A stretch of DNA of 19,054 nucleotides, from positions 1-19,054 of the forward strand of contig BNUU01000034.1 of NCBI GenBank assembly GCA_025997595.1, given 5' to 3'. A program made the position numbers and the translations under genes. Below are positions 1 through 7,547 of the stretch, piece by piece. This DNA comes from Spirochaetia bacterium (GTDB taxonomy: Bacteria; Spirochaetota; Spirochaetia; Treponematales; Breznakiellaceae). Within the stretch, counting starts at the first letter, position 1, and each line of letters starts with the position of its first letter. The notes under the pieces are model-generated. The model saw only the letters and a list, made by a program, of their open reading frames with translations, made no database searches and was not told where the DNA came from.

Positions 1-99
1 CCCATAGACGAATTCCCCGATCTGGTACGCATCGATATTGAAGATCTGGATATGTATTGGGAGTTCCACCTTATCGTAAATAAACATGCCTTTATCAGC
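1..99 (+). repeat. Left arm of 99-bp perfect inverted repeat
   Basis: Exact reverse complement of 344-442, with no mismatch over 99 bases. The arm may extend beyond the left edge of the window. The spacer between arms is 100-343. Confidence 0.95.
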
Positions 100-141
100 T
101 GCGCCTTTGGGGGATACCGATCACGGTTCAGGCTACGGTGA
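1..141 (+). pseudogene. 3' fragment of an inverted lysR copy
   Basis: Bases 1-99 are a perfect reverse complement of bases 344-442, inside the lysR gene that follows. Read on the plus strand from base 1 they give the same C-terminal LysR residues (PIDEFPDLVRI... to NKHAFIS). At base 100 the match stops abruptly, and the frame continues with about 13 unrelated residues (CAFGGYRSRFRLR) to a TGA at 139-141. The normal LysR ending (NAAEQFIAYTREKL...) is missing from this copy. The match reaches the window edge, so how much of the gene is duplicated cannot be seen. Either this is a real inverted duplication or an inverted chimera from amplification or assembly. Confidence 0.7.
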
Positions 142-275
142 TGGGAATTACCAAGGGTCAGTCGAATGTGTGGGTCTTTCTTTTTCAATCCGGGATACGG
201 GACGAAGATAAGGAGACGGTTCACAATTTTATCCGGCACTGTCTCCACCGTTCTATGGAACAGCTGGTGCTGTAA
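102..275 (+). pseudogene. C-terminal fragment of an unidentified gene
   Basis: The frame from base 102 to the TAA at 273-275 encodes 57 residues that look like real protein (VMGITKGQSNVWVFLFQSG, then an amphipathic stretch ending MEQLVL). No start is visible. Upstream the same frame enters the inverted lysR copy and meets a stop at 81-83, so the reading frame is cut at the junction near base 100. It is the 3' end of a gene that would converge on lysR. The ending resembles the C-terminal helix of a small regulator such as TetR, but I do not recognise the family. Confidence 0.4.
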
Positions 276-283
276 AAAGGCCG

Positions 284-1168
284 CTACAGTGCATGATCCC
301 TCAGCTTTTCCCGGGTATAGGCAATAAACTGTTCCGCCGCATTGCTGATAAAGGCATGTTTATTTACGATAAGGTGGAACTCCCAATACATATCCAGATC
401 TTCAATATCGATGCGTACCAGATCGGGGAATTCGTCTATGGGGCGGGCAAAGAAACTTGCTATCCTTTGGGTGCTGCATAGTTCATACACCAGATTATTT
501 TCCGCGCCCCCCAGGAGGATGTTCTGCTTGACCCCATACTGGGCGCATAAAGCGGCCAGCAGGGTTTGGGTCTGAGTCTGGTTGTTCAGGTTAATAATCG
601 TTTCGCCAAAAAGGTCCTTCATCTTTATTGAAGAAAACCGCGCCAGGTGGTGCTGTTTGCCGGTCATCAAAAATATTTTATGCCGCATGGAATAGACCGG
701 GCGGAACAGTTCCGGGTCAACCGGGGCGGAGAAAAAACCCAGGTGCATCTTGTGTTCCCGGATGGCTTCCAGGCAGTCGTCATCGTGAAAACTCTGGATA
801 TCCACGGAAATGTCCGGGTGGTCCAGGATAAAATCCTTAAAAAAATGAGGGGGAAGGATATCGGCGGTCCCAACCACCATGCCGATGGATAAATGGGACG
901 TGCCCTCATCCTTAAGCCGGCGGATGTCATCAACAATGTGATCATGCTGGTTGATATAGGACCGGGCGGCTTTTTCAAGGGCCTCCCCGAATTGGGTCAG
1001 CTCAATTCCCTGACGGGACCGGAGAAACAGGGGGACCCCAAGGCCCGTTTCAAGCTGTTTGATGGACTTGCTCAGGCCCTGCTGGGAGATAAAAACCCGT
1101 TCGGCGGCCCGTGAAAAACTTTTTTCTTCGCAGACGGCCAAAAAATTAAGTAATTGATGATGTTCCAT
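284..1168 (-). CDS. LysR-family transcriptional regulator
   Basis: A 294-residue protein of normal LysR length. The N-terminal winged helix-turn-helix is clear (LLNFLAVCEEKSFSRAAERV, then QQGLSKSIKQLETGLGVPLF, residues about 4-55), followed by a substrate-binding domain typical of LysR co-inducer sensors. I chose ATG at 1168-1166 because AGGGGGAG just upstream is a good ribosome-binding site; the GTG at 1183 would place that site inside the gene. It is divergent from the flavoprotein gene at 1281 across a 112-base gap holding a perfect 15-bp palindrome, the classic arrangement for a LysR protein controlling its neighbour. The effector is unknown; the flavoprotein's substrate is the obvious candidate. 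Its 3' end carries one arm of the 99-bp inverted repeat. Confidence 0.92.
   Translation of the reverse strand: MEHHQLLNFLAVCEEKSFSRAAERVFISQQGLSKSIKQLETGLGVPLFLRSRQGIELTQFGEALEKAARSYINQHDHIVDDIRRLKDEGTSHLSIGMVVGTADILPPHFFKDFILDHPDISVDIQSFHDDDCLEAIREHKMHLGFFSAPVDPELFRPVYSMRHKIFLMTGKQHHLARFSSIKMKDLFGETIINLNNQTQTQTLLAALCAQYGVKQNILLGGAENNLVYELCSTQRIASFFARPIDEFPDLVRIDIEDLDMYWEFHLIVNKHAFISNAAEQFIAYTREKLRDHAL
344..442 (-). repeat. Right arm of 99-bp perfect inverted repeat
   Basis: Lies inside the lysR coding sequence near its 3' end and is the exact reverse complement of 1-99. Recombination between the arms would flip 100-343 and exchange the last codons of the two lysR copies. Confidence 0.95.
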
Positions 1169-1181
1169 CGTTCTCCCCCTC

Positions 1182-1196
1182 ACAACTAAAAGTTGT
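1182..1196. promoter_or_regulatory. Candidate LysR operator palindrome
   Basis: ACAACT-AAA-AGTTGT is a perfect inverted repeat with 6-bp arms in the divergent intergenic region, 14 bases before the lysR ATG. It has the T-N11-A type symmetry favoured by LysR proteins. Its position next to the lysR start suggests autoregulation. Binding is inferred. Confidence 0.45.
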
Positions 1197-1217
1197 ATAA
1201 GTGAAAGAATAATCTGT

Positions 1218-1246
1218 TTTACAGTATCAATCTATATCACTACCAT
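1218..1246 (+). promoter_or_regulatory. Possible promoter of the flavoprotein gene
   Basis: TTTACA at 1218-1223 and TACCAT at 1241-1246 are 17 bases apart. The -10 matches the consensus only 4 of 6, as expected for an activator-dependent promoter. CTGT-TTT-ACAG (1214-1224) overlaps the -35 and could be a second regulator half-site pair. Weak call. Confidence 0.3.
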
Positions 1247-1280
1247 GTATAAAGAGAAAATTTTTTAAGGAGGAAAAAAC

Positions 1281-3644
1281 ATGAGAAAAATGACCGGAAA
1301 AAGGGGATGGTACTGTTTCCTTGGCGTGTTATTGCTGGGGGCAATGGTCTGGGGTATCGCGGCCTGTAAAAGTCCGGGGGCGGCCCGGGACGCATCGGGA
1401 AGCGCAACCGCCACGGCCCAGGGCTTTGGCGGCCCGGTGACGGTTACGGTTACCATGGCGCAGGGCAAGATCACCAGGGTTGAAGCGGAAGGCCCAGGGG
1501 AAACGGCGGGTATCGGCAGCAGGGCCATAGAAACACTCCCGGCGGCGATTCTGGCCGCCGGTTCCCCCGATGTGGAAGTGATTTCCGGGGCCAGTATCAG
1601 CTCCAACGCGGTGATCAGCGCCGCCCGGGAGGCGATAAATGAGATTACCGGATCGGCGGCGGCAAAGGCGGTGCTGAAACCGGGGACCTATACGGGGTCC
1701 TCCACCGGCTTTGCCCTTTATAAAGAAATAACGGTTTCCGTACAGGTGGATCAGCGTAAGATTTTGGCAATTAAGGTTGACGCTGATCACGGGGAAACCG
1801 TGCCGGTAATCAATGCGGCAATCGAGCGCTTTGTTCCCCGGATTATCGAGTACCAGTCCATCGCGGTGGATGCCCTTACGGGGGCAACCGCGTCCAGCAA
1901 CGGCATCCGGCAGGCGGTGTCCAGGGCGCTGACCGAGGCCTTAAAAGCCGGGGGCTCCTCTCCGCAGGCCATTGCCGCATTCCAGAAGATACCTGCGGTT
2001 AAGCCGGGGCCCAAGCAGACCATCAACACCAAGGTCCTGGTGGTCGGGATGGGCGGCGCGGGAACCGCTGCGGCCATGCGGGCGGCGGAAACCCTCTATG
2101 CGGCAAATCCCAGGGATGTACAGATCCTGGCCATCGACAAGGCGGGAAAATACGGCGGCACCTCGTCGGTGACCTCGGAAATGATGTCCATTAATCCCCG
2201 GCGCTTCCAGGCCGAATACAACGGGGGCAAGGATTATGTGGATAAGGCGGCCATGCGCCGCGCCTGGCTTACCTATACCGACGGGGATCAAAAAACCGAG
2301 ATGGTGGACCTGATCCTGAACAACTCCGGGGATGCCCTGGACTGGCTTATGTACGAACACGGCATCAGGTTTGCCATTCCCCACAGGGGCTTTACCCCCA
2401 GCGATGTGTACCAATCGGTATTTGCCTATGCGGTGGAAGATCATCCGGAACTTAATACCGACAAGACCCTCATCGGCAAATATTACGACAGCATCTACAG
2501 CGACTATACCAAAATCGGCGGCAAATACCAGCTCGAAACCGAAGCCTACGAGATGATCTACGATCAGGTGGCCGGCACGGTTAAGGGAGTTAAGGCCCGG
2601 AATGTCTGGGACGGCACGGAATACGAGATCTATGCGGATTCGGTGATCATGGCCACCGGCGGTTTTGCGGGGAATCCCCAGATGGAAGAAAAGTACCTGA
2701 GCAACAAGTACTATCCCCTGAAAGGGGCCTGGAAACTCCTGGGGTCCCATCAGAACGATGGCAAGATGGTCCAGAACGCCATCGACCTTGGGGCGGGAAC
2801 CTACAACATCGGTATGCCCCCGGTGGTGCACATGGCGGGGACCCCCTCGTTCCTTACCGGTTTTGGGGTCTTTGAAACAGGACTTGAGGGTGAATTAGGG
2901 TACATAACCCGGAAACAGGCCGTCTGGTCCCCCGGAGACATCCCCATGCACATGGCGGTGGTCCCCAACTCCATGGCGGTGGACACCCAGGGCAAACGGT
3001 TCACCCCGGAGACCGATGTGGGCTTCCTCAACCCCTGGATCGCGGGGCCCAAGTTCTACAGTATTTATTCCAACGATCAGGTCCAGGATATCAAGAACAA
3101 GGGCTTTAAGATTATGGCCGTGGGTCCAGGGCCGGAATTCCTCGGTTACCAGCACGGCGCCCCGGCGGGAATACCCCAGCCCAGGATCGAGGAGATCCTC
3201 CAGGCGGGGATCAACGCGGGCTTTGTCTACAAGGCCAATACCCTGGCGGAACTGGCCCGGCTCATCGGCGTACCGGGGGATGCGCTGGAAAACACGGTAA
3301 AGCGGTATAACCAATTTGCCGCCAGCGGCGTGGACGAGGACTTCCACAAGGCCAGGGAACTCCTTGACCCCATCGGCAATGGCCCCTATTACGCCATCAC
3401 CGGGACCTCCTACTGCTACTCCACCACCGGCGCGCTGGATGTGAACATCAATTTCCAGGTACTCAAGGCGGACGGCAAAACGCCGATCAACCACCTGTAC
3501 GCCATCGGCACCGACAGTCTGGGGGTTCTCTTTACCGAGAAAAAACCCTATGTCACCTACGGCGGCGTCGATCAGGGCTGGGCCTATACCTCTGGCTATC
3601 TTTCAGGAAAGATTGCCGCCGAGGCGGCCCTGGCCGGAAAGTAA
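1281..3644 (+). CDS. Periplasmic FMN-binding, FAD-dependent reductase lipoprotein
   Basis: A 787-residue protein with AAGGAGG at 1268-1274 as ribosome-binding site. The N-terminus is a lipoprotein signal ending in IAAC (Cys29). Two FMN_bind domains follow: the first, about residues 45-120, ends in SGAS (Ser105); the second, about 130-220, ends in DALTGAT (Thr203). Both are the motif at which ApbE attaches FMN covalently. From residue 249 comes a FAD_binding_2 flavoprotein domain (VLVVGMGGAG dinucleotide fold, ATGGFAGN), as in fumarate and urocanate reductases. The acid-catalyst Arg region GKRF is kept (Arg573). However, the HTMGG signature is replaced by YSTTG (713-717), and the GANRLGG substrate-binding Arg is replaced by KPYVTYGG. 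It therefore probably reduces an organic acceptor other than fumarate. It stands upstream of rnf but has its own terminator. Confidence 0.88.
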   Translation: MRKMTGKRGWYCFLGVLLLGAMVWGIAACKSPGAARDASGSATATAQGFGGPVTVTVTMAQGKITRVEAEGPGETAGIGSRAIETLPAAILAAGSPDVEVISGASISSNAVISAAREAINEITGSAAAKAVLKPGTYTGSSTGFALYKEITVSVQVDQRKILAIKVDADHGETVPVINAAIERFVPRIIEYQSIAVDALTGATASSNGIRQAVSRALTEALKAGGSSPQAIAAFQKIPAVKPGPKQTINTKVLVVGMGGAGTAAAMRAAETLYAANPRDVQILAIDKAGKYGGTSSVTSEMMSINPRRFQAEYNGGKDYVDKAAMRRAWLTYTDGDQKTEMVDLILNNSGDALDWLMYEHGIRFAIPHRGFTPSDVYQSVFAYAVEDHPELNTDKTLIGKYYDSIYSDYTKIGGKYQLETEAYEMIYDQVAGTVKGVKARNVWDGTEYEIYADSVIMATGGFAGNPQMEEKYLSNKYYPLKGAWKLLGSHQNDGKMVQNAIDLGAGTYNIGMPPVVHMAGTPSFLTGFGVFETGLEGELGYITRKQAVWSPGDIPMHMAVVPNSMAVDTQGKRFTPETDVGFLNPWIAGPKFYSIYSNDQVQDIKNKGFKIMAVGPGPEFLGYQHGAPAGIPQPRIEEILQAGINAGFVYKANTLAELARLIGVPGDALENTVKRYNQFAASGVDEDFHKARELLDPIGNGPYYAITGTSYCYSTTGALDVNINFQVLKADGKTPINHLYAIGTDSLGVLFTEKKPYVTYGGVDQGWAYTSGYLSGKIAAEAALAGK

Positions 3645-3664
3645 CTTTTCATTCTGAAACGAGG

Positions 3665-3695
3665 CCCCCGGAACCTAATCCGGGGGTTTCGTTTT
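3665..3695 (+). terminator. Rho-independent terminator after the flavoprotein gene
   Basis: CCCCCGGA (3665-3672) pairs perfectly with TCCGGGGG (3679-3686) across the 6-base loop ACCTAA, followed by the T-rich tract TTTCGTTTTG. It begins 21 bases after the stop codon and separates the gene from the rnf operon. Confidence 0.9.
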
Positions 3696-3724
3696 GTCTC
3701 TATTTTTGCGATGCCTAATTTTAC

Positions 3725-3753
3725 TTGACTGTCATTCTTATACCAATTAAGAT
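3725..3753 (+). promoter_or_regulatory. Sigma-70-type promoter of the rnf operon
   Basis: TTGACT (3725-3730), a 17-base spacer, then TAAGAT (3748-3753): 5 of 6 matches at each box, in an AT-rich gap just after the upstream terminator. Transcription would begin near 3760, leaving a short leader. The ribosome-binding site AGAGAGG (3773-3779) precedes the rnfC ATG at 3786. Confidence 0.75.
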
Positions 3754-3785
3754 GTTATTACTAAATTATAGAAGAGAGGCCACCC

Positions 3786-5207
3786 ATGGCGGTGAGTACA
3801 TTTAAGCGGGGTTTGAAGCTTCCCACCCGGAAGCACGCCACCGAGGGCCACCCGGTGGAGCTCTGTCCGGCCCCAAAACAGGTCGTGATTCCGGTAAATC
3901 AGCACTTCGGCGCCCCCAACAAGTGCCTGGTCAGCGTAGGCGACAAGGTGCGGCGGGGCCAAAAGATAGCCGAAGGGGCCAACCCCGGCCCTATGACGGT
4001 ACCGGTCCATGCGTCAATTACCGGGATCGTCAAAAAGATCGAGCCCCGGACCCAATCGAACAACACCGAGGGTCTCTGCGTGGTCATTGAGGCGGAAACG
4101 GGGGACACCACCAGCGATACCCTTGAGACCGAATACATGCCCCCCCTGGACCCCGATACCTGTTCAAAAGAGGATGCCCTTACCCGTATCCGGGAAGCGG
4201 GGATTCTGGGCATGGGGGGCGCGGGCTTCCCCTCCCACGTCAAACTGTCGCCGCCCCCGAACAAGCCCATCGACATCATCATCGCCGACGGCGCCGAATG
4301 CGAGCCCTACCTGACCACCGATGAGGCGATCATGTCCGAAAAGCCCCATCTGTTGATACAGGGCCTTGCCATTGTGATGAAGATCACCGGGGTGAAGAAG
4401 GCGATCATCGGCATGGAGGACAACAAGGAAAAACTCATCCCCCTTATCGAACAGGAAATCCGCCTGAACGCACATACCGGGGATATTTCGATTGGGCTCT
4501 GCCGCACCCGCTATCCCCAGGGGGGCGAAAAAATGCTGATCACCGCCCTGACCGGCCGGGAAGTGCCCTCCGGGGGGCTCCCCATGGACGCGGGGTGCAT
4601 CGTGCAGAACGTGGGCACCCTTATCGCCATTGCCGAAGCCTTTACCCTGGGCAAGCCCCTGATCGACCGGGACCTCACCGTGAGCGGCGGGGCCTGCAAA
4701 ACCCCGAAAAATATCCGCGCCCCCATCGGCGTACTGCTTACAGATTTGCCCCCGGAATTCATGTCCATCGACACAGACAGGCTGGCGAAAATTCTCTACG
4801 GCGGCCCCATGATGGGGAACGCCGTCCCCTCCCTTGAAGTGCCGATTCAGAAAAATACCAGCGGCATCGTTCTGATGACCCGTGAAGAAACCCTGGCTGA
4901 TCTGGAAACACCCTGCATCCGCTGTGGCCGCTGTATCCGCGGCTGTCCCTGCGGGCTTTCCCCGGTGATCATGAACAACAGCCTTGAATCCGGTGACCTG
5001 GACTACGCCGTCACCGCAGGGCTTCTGGACTGTATTGAATGCGGCAGCTGCACCTACGTCTGCCCCGCCCGGATCAAACTGGTCCAGCGCTTCCGGGTCG
5101 GGAAGGGGCGGCTCCGGGCAAAACAGGCCGCGGCCCAGGCTGCGGCAAAGGCTGCGCAAACGACAGCGGTACCGATGGCAAATGCAGCGCCGACTGCGAA
5201 GGTTTAA
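3786..5207 (+). CDS. rnfC: Rnf complex subunit C, Fe-S/flavin subunit
   Basis: A 473-residue RnfC/RsxC, the peripheral subunit that exchanges electrons with NAD(H) on the cytoplasmic side. The N-terminal part holds the RnfC barrel-sandwich region (FGAPNKCLVSVGDKVRRGQ, about residues 40-60). The nucleotide/flavin-binding loop GILGMGGAGFPSHVK comes next, near residue 140, with DGAECEPYLTTDE after it. Two four-cysteine [4Fe-4S] motifs lie near the C-terminus: CIRCGRCIRGCP (about 378) and CIECGSCTYVCP (about 417), both CxxCxxCxxxCP. The last 30 residues are an Ala-rich tail (KQAAAQAAAKAAQ), common and variable in RnfC. It is the first gene of the operon, 14 bases before rnfD. Length and motifs are complete. 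Confidence 0.96.
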   Translation: MAVSTFKRGLKLPTRKHATEGHPVELCPAPKQVVIPVNQHFGAPNKCLVSVGDKVRRGQKIAEGANPGPMTVPVHASITGIVKKIEPRTQSNNTEGLCVVIEAETGDTTSDTLETEYMPPLDPDTCSKEDALTRIREAGILGMGGAGFPSHVKLSPPPNKPIDIIIADGAECEPYLTTDEAIMSEKPHLLIQGLAIVMKITGVKKAIIGMEDNKEKLIPLIEQEIRLNAHTGDISIGLCRTRYPQGGEKMLITALTGREVPSGGLPMDAGCIVQNVGTLIAIAEAFTLGKPLIDRDLTVSGGACKTPKNIRAPIGVLLTDLPPEFMSIDTDRLAKILYGGPMMGNAVPSLEVPIQKNTSGIVLMTREETLADLETPCIRCGRCIRGCPCGLSPVIMNNSLESGDLDYAVTAGLLDCIECGSCTYVCPARIKLVQRFRVGKGRLRAKQAAAQAAAKAAQTTAVPMANAAPTAKV

Positions 5208-5221
5208 GGAGTATTCCCAAC

Positions 5222-6349
5222 ATGGCTCAAAACGAAGAAACAGCTGCGGCGAACCCCGCCGCAGGTCCACGAAAAACTGACGCCCCCCTGCTCCTTGCCT
5301 CAAGCCCCCATATCGGTTCCCCGATTGTCACCCAGGGCTTGATGTGCAATGTGCTGATCGCCCTGGCGCCGGTAACGATCTTCGGGATAATCCTCTTTGG
5401 ATTGCCCGCGCTGCTCACCGTGCTGGTGTCGGTGGGTTCGGCGGTAATTGCGGAAAGCCTCTTCCGGCTCATCACCAAACAACCGGTCCGGGCGGCGGAC
5501 CTTTCCGCCGGGGTCACCGGCCTGCTCCTGGCCCTGGTCCTGCCCCCCTCGACCCCGTTGTGGATGACCGCCCTGGGGGCCATCTTCGCGGTCGTCGTGG
5601 CCAAGGAATTTTTCGGGGGCCTGGGGGCCAACGTGTTTAACCCCGCCCTGGTGGGCCGGGCCTTTATGCTGATGAGCTTTCCCGCTGCCGTTACCACCTG
5701 GCACCGGCCGCCGGGAAGTTTCGTCACCCGCTTGGCGGACTACCTCAACACCTCCTCCATCGTGGACGGGGTCAGCGGGGTCACCCCCCTCAACATCATC
5801 AAACTCGGCGGTTCCATGCACGATGTGGGCCGGGATTTCCTGACCCACGCCGGCCTGGGCGCCTCCCCCGAATACTGGTCCACTATTCAGACCCTGTTTA
5901 TCGGCAGCCACGCGGGCTGTATCGGTGAATCCTCAACACTCCTGATCCTTGCGGGGCTTGTCTACCTCCTGGCCACTAAAACCATCGACTGGCGCGCTCC
6001 CCTGGCAATGATCGCCACGGGCTTCATCGCTTCCCTGATTTTTAGCGGCTTCGACCTCCCCTTCGGCCTGTTCAGCATTTTGAGCGGCGGCATCCTTTTC
6101 GGGGCAATCTTTATGGCCACCGATTACGTTTCTACCCCCATCACCGCCAAAGGCAAGCTGATCTTCGGCTTCGGCGCGGGGCTCATCACTATGCTGATCC
6201 GTAATTGGGGCAGCTACCCCGAGGGCGTCATGTACGGCATCCTCATCATGAACGCCCTGACCCCCTTCCTGAACCGGCTCCTGCCCCGAAAATACGGCTT
6301 TGTTGAAAAGAAAAAACCCGCAGCTGCGGTACAGGGGGCAGCCAAATGA
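5222..6349 (+). CDS. rnfD: Rnf complex subunit D, covalent-FMN membrane subunit
   Basis: A 375-residue integral membrane protein of the RnfD/NqrB family with about nine or ten hydrophobic segments. I start it at ATG 5222, preceded by AAGGAG at 5207-5212; the open frame extends upstream inside rnfC but without a matching start. The family motif DGVSGVTPL near the middle contains Thr188, the expected site of covalent FMN attachment by ApbE (usually SGAT; here SGVT). Other RnfD hallmarks are GLLLALVLPP, FFGGLGANVFNPALVGRAF and the C-terminal ATDYVSTP. It forms, with RnfA and RnfE, the ion-translocating membrane core. Its stop overlaps the rnfG start by 4 bases (ATGA), so translation is coupled. 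Confidence 0.96.
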   Translation: MAQNEETAAANPAAGPRKTDAPLLLASSPHIGSPIVTQGLMCNVLIALAPVTIFGIILFGLPALLTVLVSVGSAVIAESLFRLITKQPVRAADLSAGVTGLLLALVLPPSTPLWMTALGAIFAVVVAKEFFGGLGANVFNPALVGRAFMLMSFPAAVTTWHRPPGSFVTRLADYLNTSSIVDGVSGVTPLNIIKLGGSMHDVGRDFLTHAGLGASPEYWSTIQTLFIGSHAGCIGESSTLLILAGLVYLLATKTIDWRAPLAMIATGFIASLIFSGFDLPFGLFSILSGGILFGAIFMATDYVSTPITAKGKLIFGFGAGLITMLIRNWGSYPEGVMYGILIMNALTPFLNRLLPRKYGFVEKKKPAAAVQGAAK

Positions 6350-6921
6350 AAGCTATATTAAAACTTGCCCTGTCCCTCATGATTTTTGCCACCGTGGCCT
6401 GTGTGGGCCTTGCCTTTGTGTATGAAGGGACTAAGGAACAGATCAGCGTGAATCAAAGCGCCAAACTCAACGATGCCTTGAAAGAAATTTTTGGTGAGGA
6501 CGCGGAATCCGATGAGATTACCGATCTCCCCATAAGCAGTAATAACGCGGTTACTTTTACTGCGGCCTATAGGGTGAAAAAAGGAAATGCCGTCACAGGC
6601 ATCGCGCTTACCGCCCAGGATACGGGGTTTAACGATATCCTTGAGGCCCTTGTGGGCGTCGGCTCCGATGGGAAGATTGTGGGGGTGCGGGTACTCAAAG
6701 ACACCGATACCCCCGGACTTGGGGCCAAGGCAGCATTGCCCGCTTTTTACGGACAGTTTACGGGCATGACCGCCGACGGCAATATTAAAGTTACAAAAGA
6801 CGGGGGCGCGGTGGAAGCAATAACCGCCGCCACCATTACCAGCCGGGCTGTTTCACTTCTGGTAAATACAGCGGGGGACGCGGGCAAAAAATGGCTTGCC
6901 GCAGAGGGGGCTCTGAAATGA
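6346..6921 (+). CDS. rnfG: Rnf complex subunit G, FMN-binding subunit
   Basis: A 191-residue RnfG/NqrC family protein. One N-terminal transmembrane helix (about residues 4-25) anchors a periplasmic FMN_bind domain. GVRVLKDTDTPGLGAKA is the conserved RnfG core. The flavinylation motif near the C-terminus reads ITAATITS, with Thr163 as the probable FMN attachment residue. Its second position is Ala where most members have Gly (SGAT or TGAT). The start ATG overlaps the rnfD stop and the stop overlaps the rnfE start, both as ATGA. The role is electron transfer on the outer face between RnfB/A/E and RnfD. An ApbE flavin transferase is needed but is not encoded in this window. Confidence 0.95.
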   Translation: MKAILKLALSLMIFATVACVGLAFVYEGTKEQISVNQSAKLNDALKEIFGEDAESDEITDLPISSNNAVTFTAAYRVKKGNAVTGIALTAQDTGFNDILEALVGVGSDGKIVGVRVLKDTDTPGLGAKAALPAFYGQFTGMTADGNIKVTKDGGAVEAITAATITSRAVSLLVNTAGDAGKKWLAAEGALK

Positions 6922-7547
6922 AATTCTGGAAAATATTTTCCAACGGCCTTATAAATGAGAACCCCCTTTTGGTTCTCATGATTGGCCTCTGTTCTTCATT
7001 GGCGGTTACCACCAGTGTTGCCAATGGTATCGGCATGGGGTTCTCCATGACCTTTGTGCTTCTTATGTCGGAAATCGTTATTTCCATTTTCAGGAAATTG
7101 ATTCCTTCATCGGTGCGTATTCCGATTTTCATCATCGTAATCGCGGCTTTTACCACTATCATTGACTACGTGCTCCAGGCGTATTTCCCCGATCTATCGG
7201 CAAGCATGGGACTTTTTATCCCCCTCATCGTGGTAAACTGTATCATCATGGGACGGGTCGAGGCATTCGCTTCGCAGCAGCCCATCATCAACGTTATCCC
7301 CGACGGCCTGGGTATGGGCCTGGGCTACACCTGGGTACTGGCGGCAATCTCCCTGGTGCGGGAACTTTTGGGGAACGGTTCAATACTGGGTTTCCCGGTG
7401 CTGGGTTCGGGTTATACACCCATACTTTTCTTTGCCCTGCCCCCCGGCGGCTTTCTGGTCTTCGCCCTCTTTATCAGTCTGGGGCTTTTTCTAAAATCAC
7501 GGGTCAGCAGTAATACTGTTAACCGGGATAAAGCGGGGTGCTGCTGA
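6918..7547 (+). CDS. rnfE: Rnf complex subunit E, membrane core
   Basis: A 209-residue RnfE/NqrD-type protein with about six transmembrane helices. It begins MKFWKIFSNGLINENPLLVL, the usual RnfE opening, at ATG 6918, which overlaps the rnfG stop. Conserved stretches include ENPLLVLMIGLCSSLAVTT, NCIIMGRVEAFA and DGLGMGLGYTW; the cysteine in VNCI is one of those that bind the intramembrane Fe-S centre with RnfA. The stop (TGA 7545-7547) overlaps the rnfA ATG by one base. The last codons (SSNTVNRDKAGCC) contain the first copy of the CAGTAWTACTG palindrome. Confidence 0.95.
   Translation: MKFWKIFSNGLINENPLLVLMIGLCSSLAVTTSVANGIGMGFSMTFVLLMSEIVISIFRKLIPSSVRIPIFIIVIAAFTTIIDYVLQAYFPDLSASMGLFIPLIVVNCIIMGRVEAFASQQPIINVIPDGLGMGLGYTWVLAAISLVRELLGNGSILGFPVLGSGYTPILFFALPPGGFLVFALFISLGLFLKSRVSSNTVNRDKAGCC
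7508..7518. repeat. CAGTAATACTG palindrome, copy 1
   Basis: Inside the 3' end of rnfE, read as codons AGT-AAT-ACT. Flanked by G and T. Confidence 0.7.

Noticed and set aside
270..289. Possible terminator between the 102-275 fragment and lysR
   Set aside because: CTGTA/TACAG arms are only five bases with no T-run; not a convincing terminator.
1169..1183. GTG start for lysR adding five residues
   Set aside because: These codons are the ribosome-binding site (AGGGGGAG) of the downstream ATG.
1941..2831. Long minus-strand open frame (about 296 codons) opposite the flavoprotein gene
   Set aside because: It is the antisense shadow of a strongly supported GC-rich gene and shows no recognisable domain.
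5039..5221. Upstream extension of rnfD inside rnfC
   Set aside because: The rnfD ATG at 5222 has AAGGAG at the right distance and gives the normal family N-terminus; the extension translates to a Cys-rich shadow of the rnfC cluster region.
4164..5303. Long minus-strand open frame (about 379 codons) opposite rnfC
   Set aside because: Antisense shadow of rnfC; composition dominated by Gly, His and Pro, no domain, no ribosome-binding site.
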